Assembly: GCF_008271805.1 (NCBI RefSeq)
Contig: NZ_VSRY01000015.1
Span: 1 to 64,000 of the forward strand
From: Streptomyces sp. TRM49041
GTDB lineage: Bacteria; Actinomycetota; Actinomycetes; Streptomycetales; Streptomycetaceae
Reading direction: 5' to 3'
DNA: 64,000 nt
Shown: positions 32,120 through 38,831 of the stretch, piece after piece
Position numbering within the stretch: the stretch's first letter is position 1
Layout of the letters: every line of letters starts with the position of its first letter
Program-made: the position numbers and the translations under genes
The notes under the pieces: model-generated
Database searches by the model: none
What the model was told of the DNA's origin: nothing
What the model saw: only the letters and a program-made list of their open reading frames with translations

Positions 32120-32917
32120 ATGTCGCCGCTGCGCACCGCCCTGCTCCAGAGCTCCGGACAGCTCGGTGACGTGGCCGCCAACCTCAAGATCCTCGACGAG
32201 GCGGCGGCCCGTGCGGCGGCCGCCGGGGCCGGCCTCCTCGTCGCCCCCGAGATGTACCTGACCGGGTACGCGATCGGCGCCGACATCCCGCGCCTGGCCG
32301 AGCCCGTGGACGGCCCCTCCGCCGATGCGGTCGCCGCCATCGCCGTGCGCCACGGCCTGGCCGTCGCCTACGGCTACCCGGAGCGCGCCGGCGGCGTGGT
32401 GCACAACTCCGCGCAGCTCGTCGGCCCCGACGGCGCCCGCCTCGCGGACTACCGCAAGACCCACCTCTTCGGCGGCTTCGAGCAGGAGTGGTTCACGCCC
32501 GGTGACCGGCCCGTCGTCCAGGCCGAGCTCGGCGGCCTCCGGGTCGGCCTGATGATCTGCTACGACGTGGAGTTCCCCGAGAACGTCCGGGCGCACGCGC
32601 TGGCCGGTACGGACCTCCTCCTCGTACCGACCGCGCTGATGCACCCGGCGCAGGTCGTCGCCGAGTCCGTCGTACCGGTGCGTGCCTTCGAGAACCAGCT
32701 GTACATCGCGTACGCCAACCGGACAGGGCCCGAGGGCGACTTCGAGTTCGTCGGCCTGTCCGCGCTCGCCGGCCCCGACGGCACCGCCCGGGCCCGCGCG
32801 GGCCGCGGCGAGGAGCTGGTCACCGGCGATGCCGACCCCGAGCTCCTGCGCCGGTCGCGCGAGGAGAACCCCTATCTGCGGGACCGCCGCCCCGGCCTCT
32901 ACACCGCCCTGGTCTGA
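32120..32917 (+). CDS. davA: nitrilase-superfamily amidase, 5-aminovaleramidase (DavA)-like
   Basis: A 265-aa carbon-nitrogen hydrolase with the Glu-Lys-Cys triad: Glu44 in APEMYLTGY, Lys113 in YRKTHLFG and Cys147 in MICYDVEFPEN. The sequence resembles the Pseudomonas DavA amidase as I remember it (same length, same LTGY, YGYPER, RKTHLFG and ICYD.EFPEN segments). DavA hydrolyses 5-aminovaleramide to 5-aminovalerate. ATG32120 gives MSPLRTALLQSSG; the longer frame upstream covers the promoter. It lies 64 bp before the flavin monooxygenase, matching the DavA-DavB pairing. The amide substrate is inferred. Confidence 0.8.
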   Translation: MSPLRTALLQSSGQLGDVAANLKILDEAAARAAAAGAGLLVAPEMYLTGYAIGADIPRLAEPVDGPSADAVAAIAVRHGLAVAYGYPERAGGVVHNSAQLVGPDGARLADYRKTHLFGGFEQEWFTPGDRPVVQAELGGLRVGLMICYDVEFPENVRAHALAGTDLLLVPTALMHPAQVVAESVVPVRAFENQLYIAYANRTGPEGDFEFVGLSALAGPDGTARARAGRGEELVTGDADPELLRRSREENPYLRDRRPGLYTALV

Positions 32918-32983
32918 CCGCGCCGCGAGCGCCCCCAGCCAGCAAGCCCTGCTCACCACCCCCGTGCAAGGAGTCCGTACCCC

Positions 32984-34705
32984 ATGACGTCCACGGTGCC
33001 CACCGCCGTCCAGCACACCGACGCGCAGCCGCCGATCACCATGTTCGGTCCGGACTTCCCGTACGCGTACGACGACTTCCTGGCCCACCCGGCCGGGCTC
33101 GGCCAGATACCCGCGACCGAGTTCGGCACCGAGGTCGCGGTCATCGGCGGCGGTCTGTCCGGCGTCGTCGCCGCGTACGAGCTGATGAAGATGGGCCTCA
33201 AGCCGGTCGTCTACGAGGCCGACCAGCTGGGCGGCCGACTGCGTACGGTGGGCTTCGACGGCTGTGCCGCCGCAGGTGACAAGGAGACACTCAACTGCGA
33301 GCTGGGCGCTATGCGCTTCCCGCCGTCCTCCACGGCGCTCCAGCACTACATCGACCTGGTGGGCCTGGAGACCTCGCCGTTCCCGAACCCGCTCGCCGAG
33401 GCCACCCCGTCGACGGTCGTCGACCTGAAGGGCGAGTCGCACTACGCGGAGACGATCGACGACCTGCCGCAGGTCTACCGTGACGTCGCCGCCGCCTGGA
33501 ACGCCTGCCTGGAGGAGGGCGCGGACTTCACCGACATGAACCGCGCCATGCGCGAGCGTGACGTGCCGCGTATCCGCGAGATCTGGGCGAAGCTCGTCGA
33601 GAAGCTCGACAACCAGACCTTCTACGGATTCCTCTGCGAGTCCGAGGCGTTCAAGTCGTTCCGGCACCGCGAGATCTTCGGCCAGGTCGGCTTCGGCACC
33701 GGCGGCTGGGACACCGACTTCCCCAACTCCATCCTGGAGATCCTCCGCGTCGTCTACACCGAGGCCGACGACCACCACCGCGGCATCGTGGGCGGCAGCC
33801 AGCAGCTGCCGGTGCGGCTGTGGGAGCGCGAGCCGGAGAAGATCGTCCACTGGGCGCAGGGCACCTCGCTGAAGTCCCTGCACGGCGGCGAGCCGAAGCC
33901 GGCAGTGACGCGGCTGCACCGCGCTGCGGGCAACCAGATCACGGTCACCGACGCCGACGGCGACATCCGTACGTACAAGGCGGCGATCTTCACGGCCCAG
34001 TCGTGGATGCTGCTGTCGAAGATCCAGTGCGACGACTCGCTCTTCCCGATCGACCACTGGACGGCGATCGAGCGTACCCACTACATGGAGTCCAGCAAGC
34101 TCTTCGTGCCGGTCGACCGGCCCTTCTGGCTGGACAAGGCCGTCGACGACAAGGGAAATCCGACCGGCCGTGACGTCATGTCGATGACGCTCACGGACCG
34201 GATGACCCGCGGCACGTACCTGCTGGACAACGGCCCGGACAAGCCGGCCGTCATCTGCCTGTCGTACACGTGGTGCGACGACAGCCTGAAGTGGCTGCCG
34301 CTGTCCGCGAACGAGCGGATGGAGGTCATGCTGAAGTCGCTCGGCGAGATCTACCCGAACGTCGACATCCGGAAGCACATCATCGGCAACCCGGTGACCG
34401 TGTCGTGGGAGAACGAGCCGTACTTCATGGGCGCGTTCAAGGCCAACCTGCCGGGCCACTACCGCTACCAGCGGCGCCTCTACACGCACTTCATGCAGGA
34501 CCGGCTGCCCCAGGACAAGCGCGGCATCTTCCTCGCGGGCGACGACATCTCGTGGACGGCCGGCTGGGCCGAGGGCGCCGTGCAGACCGCGCTGAACGCG
34601 GTGTGGGGCGTCATGCACCACCTGGGCGGCGAGACCGACCCGGTCAACCCCGGGCCGGGCGACGTCTACGACGAGATCGCGCCGGTGGAACTGCCGGAGG
34701 ACTGA
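32984..34705 (+). CDS. davB: flavin monoamine oxidase family, lysine 2-monooxygenase (DavB)-like
   Basis: A 573-aa FAD enzyme. The dinucleotide-binding motif GGGLSG is at 55-60, the ribose-binding Glu79 follows in VVYEADQLGGRLR, and the second flavin motif is FLAGDDISWTAGWAEGAVQTAL near the C-terminus. From memory it aligns along its whole length with Pseudomonas lysine 2-monooxygenase (DavB), sharing ITxFGPDFP, HPAGLG.IPA, MRFP.SSTA, HREIFGQVGFGTGGWD.DFPNS and DNPGPGDV-like ends. That enzyme turns lysine into 5-aminovaleramide; the related tryptophan 2-monooxygenase makes indole-3-acetamide, so tryptophan or another amino acid is the main alternative. The adjacent amidase would take the amide product. 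Confidence 0.85.
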   Translation: MTSTVPTAVQHTDAQPPITMFGPDFPYAYDDFLAHPAGLGQIPATEFGTEVAVIGGGLSGVVAAYELMKMGLKPVVYEADQLGGRLRTVGFDGCAAAGDKETLNCELGAMRFPPSSTALQHYIDLVGLETSPFPNPLAEATPSTVVDLKGESHYAETIDDLPQVYRDVAAAWNACLEEGADFTDMNRAMRERDVPRIREIWAKLVEKLDNQTFYGFLCESEAFKSFRHREIFGQVGFGTGGWDTDFPNSILEILRVVYTEADDHHRGIVGGSQQLPVRLWEREPEKIVHWAQGTSLKSLHGGEPKPAVTRLHRAAGNQITVTDADGDIRTYKAAIFTAQSWMLLSKIQCDDSLFPIDHWTAIERTHYMESSKLFVPVDRPFWLDKAVDDKGNPTGRDVMSMTLTDRMTRGTYLLDNGPDKPAVICLSYTWCDDSLKWLPLSANERMEVMLKSLGEIYPNVDIRKHIIGNPVTVSWENEPYFMGAFKANLPGHYRYQRRLYTHFMQDRLPQDKRGIFLAGDDISWTAGWAEGAVQTALNAVWGVMHHLGGETDPVNPGPGDVYDEIAPVELPED

Positions 34706-35434
34706 TCACCTTCCCGGGCCCAGGGGCGTGAGTAACATCCGCCCCACCAGCCCCACGGAGCGGTCGAGGCGTTCGGTGAACTCCTCGGCCAGCTCCGCGC
34801 CCCACCGGCCCGGCACCCGGTGCAGCTGCCACAGCGAGCGGGCCGCGAGCCACGCCCCGTCCCGGGCCCGCTCCAGGCTCCAGCACCCCAGCAGATGCGT
34901 CAGCGGGTCCGCGACCTCCAGCAGGTCGGGACCCGGCATCAGCTCTTCGCGGATGCGCTCCTCCAACAACACGAGGACCTCGCCCACCTGCTCGAACTCG
35001 GCCTCCAGCCCGTCGGGTTCGCAGCCGAGCGTACGACAGGCGTCCACCACGGCCAGCGCCAGATCGTGCCCGATGTGCGCGTTGATACCGGCCAGGGCGA
35101 ACTGCAGCGGCCGTACGCCGGGATGGCGCCGGTACTCGAACAGCGGCCGCCAGCAGGCCGGTGGCCGACCGCCCGCGGCGACCGCGTCCACCGCCGCCAG
35201 GTACCGCTCCGCGAACCGTACGGCCAGCGTGACGGCGTCCCGGCGGTCGCCGAACCCGCCGCCGTCGGCCCGGCGGCCGATCTCCCGTGTGACCGTCAGG
35301 TACACCTGGTTGAAAACCGCAACCCCGTCGCCCTCCGGCCACTGCGAACGGAACGCCCGCATCCGGTCGGTCACCGCCGCCACCGACAGCGGCGCGGCAC
35401 CGGCCCCCAGGGTGAACTCATCGATCTGCCCCAT
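34706..35434 (-). CDS. DUF5995-like protein
   Basis: A 242-aa, mostly helical protein. It begins MGQIDEFTLGAGAAPLSVAAVTDRMRAFRSQWPEGDGVAVFNQVYLTVTREI in two stretches and contains FEYRRHPGVRPLQFALAGINAHIGHDLALAVVDAC, which recalls the DUF5995 family (conserved NxHIxxDL). The function is unknown. The start at 35434 is the first ATG that keeps this family N-terminus; a much longer open frame upstream is antisense to other genes and not believed. It is convergent with the davB-like gene, with no gap. Confidence 0.75.
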   Translation of the reverse strand: MGQIDEFTLGAGAAPLSVAAVTDRMRAFRSQWPEGDGVAVFNQVYLTVTREIGRRADGGGFGDRRDAVTLAVRFAERYLAAVDAVAAGGRPPACWRPLFEYRRHPGVRPLQFALAGINAHIGHDLALAVVDACRTLGCEPDGLEAEFEQVGEVLVLLEERIREELMPGPDLLEVADPLTHLLGCWSLERARDGAWLAARSLWQLHRVPGRWGAELAEEFTERLDRSVGLVGRMLLTPLGPGR

Positions 35435-35524
35435 GGGGGCAGGGTCCCAGTCGCTACGCTCCCGTGGAAGCCGTCGGGCGGGGCGTCCCCGGAACGGGCG
35501 AAGGGCCGATCGGGGGAGGGCACG

Positions 35525-36220
35525 GTGTCGGGCGCACGTATGCAGCGCCGGAGGGAACGACTCGAACGGCGCCGGACCGGGCGGCGGCGCGCCATGGCGG
35601 TCGTGGCGTCGGCGGTGGTGGCCGTGGGCACGGTGAGCGGAGTGCTGTCGGCGACGGCCGAGCACGCCGTACGGGAGCGCCCCGGCCGGGCGGCCTCTCA
35701 GGTGTCCCGGCCGCCGCCCGGAGCCGCGGCGTCCACGGACCCCTTCGCCGTACGGGCCTGCCGGCCGTCCCCGCCCAGCACCCCGGCCCCGGCCACCAGC
35801 CCGAACGCCAGCAGCGTGACCAGCCCGAACGACACTGTCAGCGAGGTGAGGTCGGCCAGGCCGCCGATCGCGGACGGGGCGATGAGACCGGACGTGTACG
35901 TGATGGTGGCGACGCCCGCGATGGCCTGGCTCGGGTCCGGGCCGCTGCGGGCCGCCGCCGCGAAGGCCAGCGGCACGACGACGGCCACGCCGAGACCCAT
36001 GAGGCCGAAACCGGCCATCGCCGCCGCCGGGTGCGGGGCCGTGACCACCAGCACACCGCCCGCCGTCGCCGCCACCCCGCCGACCCGCACCGTGCGCACC
36101 GCGCCGAACCGGTCCACGACCCGGTCGCCGAAGAGCCGGGCGACCGCCATGGTCAGCGCGAACGCCGTCGTGGAGGCCGCGGCCAGGCCCGCCGACGTAC
36201 CCAGCCGGTCCTTCAGGTAG
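35525..36220 (+). CDS. possible small membrane protein gene running antisense into the MFS gene
   Basis: GTG35525 has an excellent ribosome binding site (GGGGGAGGG at 35512-35520). The first 58 codons encode a very basic N-terminus (RMQRRRERLERRRTGRRR) and one transmembrane helix (AMAVVASAVVAVGTVSGVL), typical of small Streptomyces membrane or secreted proteins. The frame then continues to 36220 antisense to the end of the MFS gene, where the translation is low-complexity and unconvincing. I think the real gene, if any, lost its 3' part when the MFS gene came to lie next to it. Only the 5' part deserves trust. Confidence 0.3.
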   Translation: MSGARMQRRRERLERRRTGRRRAMAVVASAVVAVGTVSGVLSATAEHAVRERPGRAASQVSRPPPGAAASTDPFAVRACRPSPPSTPAPATSPNASSVTSPNDTVSEVRSARPPIADGAMRPDVYVMVATPAMAWLGSGPLRAAAAKASGTTTATPRPMRPKPAIAAAGCGAVTTSTPPAVAATPPTRTVRTAPNRSTTRSPKSRATAMVSANAVVEAAARPADVPSRSFR

Positions 36221-36927
36221 ACCGCCGACCAGTCCAGGCTCGCGCCCTCGGCGAACACCCCGCAGAAGCCGATCGCCCCGATCACCAGGGCCGACCGCGG
36301 CGGCAGCGTGAACCGGGGCGGCGGCTCCTCGCCCGGTGCGCTGCGCAGGTCCGGTACGCCCTGGCAGAAGACCAGGCCCAGCACGGTCAGTACCGCCGCC
36401 GCGAGCAGGTGGTGCAGCCGGGCGTCGCTGCCCAGGTGCGCGGCGACCGTGCCCGCGGCCGAACCGATCAGGGCGCCGACGCTCCACATGCCGTGCAGGC
36501 CGGACATGATCGACCGGCCGATCCGGTTCTCCACCTCCACGCCCAGCGCGTTCATGGCCACGTCCGACATGCCGGCGGTCGCGCCGAACAGAAGCAGCGT
36601 GCCGCACAGCCCGTAGATGTTCGGTGCCAGCGACGGCAGGGTCAGCGACAGCGTCCAGAGCGCGAGCAGCCCGCGCAGCGCCGTTCGCGTCCCGAACCGG
36701 TGGCTGACCGCCCCCGCGAGCGGCATCGCCAGTGACGCGCCGATCGCCGGGAAGGCGAGGGCCAGGCCCAGCTGGCCCGGGCTCACCCCGGCGTGCTCCT
36801 GGATCCACGGAATGCGCGTCGCGAAACTGCCGGTGACCGCGCCGTGCACACAGAACACCGCGGCCACGGCGTACCGCGCCCGCCTCACCCGCTCCTCGCC
36901 GTACGGCACAGACCCTCCCGGAATCAT
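35698..36927 (-). CDS. MFS transporter
   Basis: A 409-aa, 12-helix major facilitator protein. The N-terminal half has AVFCVHGAVTGSFATRIPWIQEHAGVSPGQLGLALAFPAIGA and AGAVSHRFGTRTAL, the conserved loop 2-3 motif; the second half repeats it as FGDRVVDRFGAVRTVRVGG. The family resembles YbjJ/fucose-permease-like transporters. ATG36927 (MIPGGSVPYGEER) is used, though GTG36909 is possible because GGAGGG lies between the two. It is probably a sugar or drug exporter; a decayed ROK regulator sits divergently upstream and suggests a sugar connection. Confidence 0.85.
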   Translation of the reverse strand: MIPGGSVPYGEERVRRARYAVAAVFCVHGAVTGSFATRIPWIQEHAGVSPGQLGLALAFPAIGASLAMPLAGAVSHRFGTRTALRGLLALWTLSLTLPSLAPNIYGLCGTLLLFGATAGMSDVAMNALGVEVENRIGRSIMSGLHGMWSVGALIGSAAGTVAAHLGSDARLHHLLAAAVLTVLGLVFCQGVPDLRSAPGEEPPPRFTLPPRSALVIGAIGFCGVFAEGASLDWSAVYLKDRLGTSAGLAAASTTAFALTMAVARLFGDRVVDRFGAVRTVRVGGVAATAGGVLVVTAPHPAAAMAGFGLMGLGVAVVVPLAFAAAARSGPDPSQAIAGVATITYTSGLIAPSAIGGLADLTSLTVSFGLVTLLAFGLVAGAGVLGGDGRQARTAKGSVDAAAPGGGRDT

Positions 36928-36970
36928 GGTGAAACCGACACTCCGCCGCGTGCCACGTGCGAAGTCTGAC

Positions 36971-37123
36971 GTGCACACCGTCGGGGGCGCGGCCCGCGAC
37001 CGGGACACGTTCGTCCTGCTGTGGCTCGGCCACGGCGTCGGGGCGGCGGTCGTCCCGGACGGGGCGCTGCGGCGCGGCGCGTCCGGCGGTGCGGGCCAGG
37101 TCGGCTCCCTGCCGGTCCCGGCA
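36971..37123 (+). pseudogene. fragment of a ROK-family regulator/kinase
   Basis: This stretch translates as VHTVGGAARDRDTFVLLWLG followed by HGVGAAVVPDGALRRGASGG and AGQVGSLPVP, the unmistakable central block of ROK proteins (GxGxGxxVxxDGxLxxGxxGxAGExG). The DNA-binding N-terminus and the C-terminal half are missing, the downstream frame loses similarity, and no start codon with a ribosome binding site precedes it. The conserved Glu of AGE is Gln. It is the ruin of a regulator once divergent from the MFS gene. Confidence 0.7.
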
Positions 37124-37438
37124 CGGTCGGTCTGCCGTCGTCGACCGACTGGACGCGCGAGCGGACCGAACCGCGCGTCGCCCGCTTCCGGAGGTGAGGC
37201 ACCCGACGGCCCGAACGGCCCCGTCCCCTCGCGCGCGAGGCGCCCGGGTCGAGGGGCGACCGCCCGGGCGGCTCGGCCGGGCGCAGCTTCCGGCGCCGCG
37301 ACTGTGCCGGTGCCTGTGCCGGGCCCGCCGCGACTGTCCCGGGCCCGGTGGGGACAGCCCGGCGCACGCCCCGCCGGAAGCGTCACCACAAGGCAGGCCC
37401 GGCAGCGCCCTGCCCTGGCTCCAGGTTCCGGACCGCGT

Positions 37439-37505
37439 CTTCCGCCGAGGGGCCGGTCGCCGCCTCCGTCACCTCGACCGGCTGGTCTGACACGCCGCCG
37501 GGACG
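37439..37505 (-). pseudogene. fragment of an NmrA-like epimerase paralogue
   Basis: Reads LPVPGGVSDQPVEVTEAATG on the minus strand, matching LPVPAGVSDQPVEVTEVATR of the intact gene just downstream. A 25-nt identical core is shared between 37463-37487 and 37810-37834. No further coding continuity is seen, so it is debris from a duplication or recombination. The rest of 36928-37540 outside this and the ROK fragment shows no supported gene. Confidence 0.65.
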
Positions 37506-37540
37506 GGCAGCCCCCGCGGCGGCGCGCGGGTCCGGGGCGC

Positions 37541-38293
37541 TCAGCCGCGCCCGCGCTCCCCGAGGCGGCGCTCCAGGAACTGCTCGAACGTGCCCTCGCC
37601 CACCGCCTGTTCCGGCGTCAGGTGCCCGCCGGCGCGGAACGCGCGGTACGTCCTTCCCGCCAGGGGCACGGACACCACGCGGCGGCGCTTTCCGCTCGCC
37701 CGCAGATACGCGCGGGCCAGGTCGTCCAGGGGCCGTACCTCCGGGCCGCCCATGTCCGGTACGCGGCCCGCCGGGGCGGCCGTGGCCAGTCCGGCGAGGC
37801 GGGTCGCGACCTCCGTCACCTCGACCGGCTGGTCGGAAACGCCCGCCGGGACCGGTAGCACCGGCAGCCGGGCGCAGGTCTCCAGGAAGCGCAGGACCAG
37901 GTCGTGGAACTGCGTGGTCCGCAGCACCGTCCAGTTCAGCTCCGAGCCCTCGATGAGCCGCTCGACGGCCAGCTTCGTCCGGTAGTAGCCCAGCGGGACG
38001 CGGTCGACGCCCACGATCGAGATGTAGACGAGATGGCCGACGCCCACCCGGTGGGCCGCCGCGATCAGGTTGAGGGCGGCCCGCTCGTCGCCGCCCCTCG
38101 GCGTGGTGGCGCAGTGCACCACCGTGTCGACGCCCGTGACGGCCGTGTCCAGGCCCTTCCCGTCGCGCAGGTCCACCGCGTACGGCGCCGAGTGGCGGCT
38201 CAGCACCCGCACCTCGTGCCCGGCCGCCCGCAGCCGCTCCGTGACGGGCCGCCCGAGCGTGCCCGTACCGCCCGTCACCAGGATCGTGCTCAT
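37541..38293 (-). CDS. NmrA-like NAD(P)-binding epimerase/oxidoreductase (SDR a-type)
   Basis: A 250-aa Rossmann protein. The N-terminal dinucleotide motif is TILVTGGTGTLGRPV (TGGTGxxG), followed by VDTVVHCATTPRGGDERAALNLI and a substrate-binding C-terminal part with QPVEVTEVATRLAGL. ATG38293 (MSTILVTGGTG) has GGAAGGA upstream and is preferred over a longer frame. Such epimerases are typical partners of ECF41 sigma factors, and a ruined gene of that kind lies immediately upstream on the same strand. The substrate is unknown. Confidence 0.87.
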   Translation of the reverse strand: MSTILVTGGTGTLGRPVTERLRAAGHEVRVLSRHSAPYAVDLRDGKGLDTAVTGVDTVVHCATTPRGGDERAALNLIAAAHRVGVGHLVYISIVGVDRVPLGYYRTKLAVERLIEGSELNWTVLRTTQFHDLVLRFLETCARLPVLPVPAGVSDQPVEVTEVATRLAGLATAAPAGRVPDMGGPEVRPLDDLARAYLRASGKRRRVVSVPLAGRTYRAFRAGGHLTPEQAVGEGTFEQFLERRLGERGRG

Positions 38294-38329
38294 GTCCGTC
38301 CTTCCGCCGCCGAGGACTGTCACCGGCTG

Positions 38330-38760
38330 CGAACCGACGGGTTCCCCCGGTCGCCCGCCCACACCACCGGCGCGGGTGCCCCGTTGATCTCCACGCCGCC
38401 GAGACGACGCCCCCGCCGTCGCTCCACCAGGTTACGTCGACGGCCGGCGTCTCTCCGGACCGGCCAGGTCGCCCTTCCGCGCCGCGGCCACGAACGACTC
38501 GGTCGGCGTCAGCCGCTCCAGCACCACCGGCAGCGCCGCTTCGCCGACTCCAGCGGCCCGGCCACCCGCCCTTTGTGACGACCGGCTTCGGCAGCCAGGC
38601 GCCCGGGTACCGCTCCCGCCGGGCGCGCGCCGAGGTGAGCCGGTTCAGGCACAGGTTCGTGACGACCTTGGCCGGCCACGCCCTCGGCTCCCTCGACGAC
38701 GGCCGGGTCGGCGCCGTCCCACCGATGGGGGAGCGACAGCCTGCCGCGGCGCCGCACGGC
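38330..38760 (-). pseudogene. decayed ECF41-like sigma factor gene
   Basis: Minus-strand pieces in different frames rebuild an ECF sigma factor: RWDGADPAVVE (frame 1), then after a one-base shift EPRAWPAKVVTNLCLNRLTS and ARARRERYPGAWLPKPVV (region 2.4), then VAGPLESAKRR, then VVLERLTPTESFVAAARKGD, then DVTWWSDGGGVVSAAW, the DGGG motif of the ECF41/SigJ C-terminal extension. The N-terminus, the sigma-4 HTH and part of the extension are missing, and there are at least three frame changes and an in-frame stop near 38430. ECF41 sigma factors usually sit beside an epimerase like the gene downstream. Confidence 0.75.
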
Positions 38761-38766
38761 GCAGCA

Positions 38767-38813
38767 GAGACCCGGTGGCGGGCAAGGGCCGTTCTTCACC
38801 GCCACCGGGTCTC
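38767..38813 (-). terminator. terminator after the chitinase gene
   Basis: GAGACCCGGTGGCG (38767-38780) and CGCCACCGGGTCTC (38800-38813) form a perfect 14-bp stem, 19 bp beyond the chitinase stop. Confidence 0.85.
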
Positions 38814-38831
38814 CGTTCTGGGCGGCAGGCG

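Noticed and set aside
34706..37033. A 775-codon minus-strand open frame
   Set aside because: Only its last 242 codons (from 35434) resemble a protein; the rest is antisense or out of frame to the MFS gene and is a GC-rich artefact.
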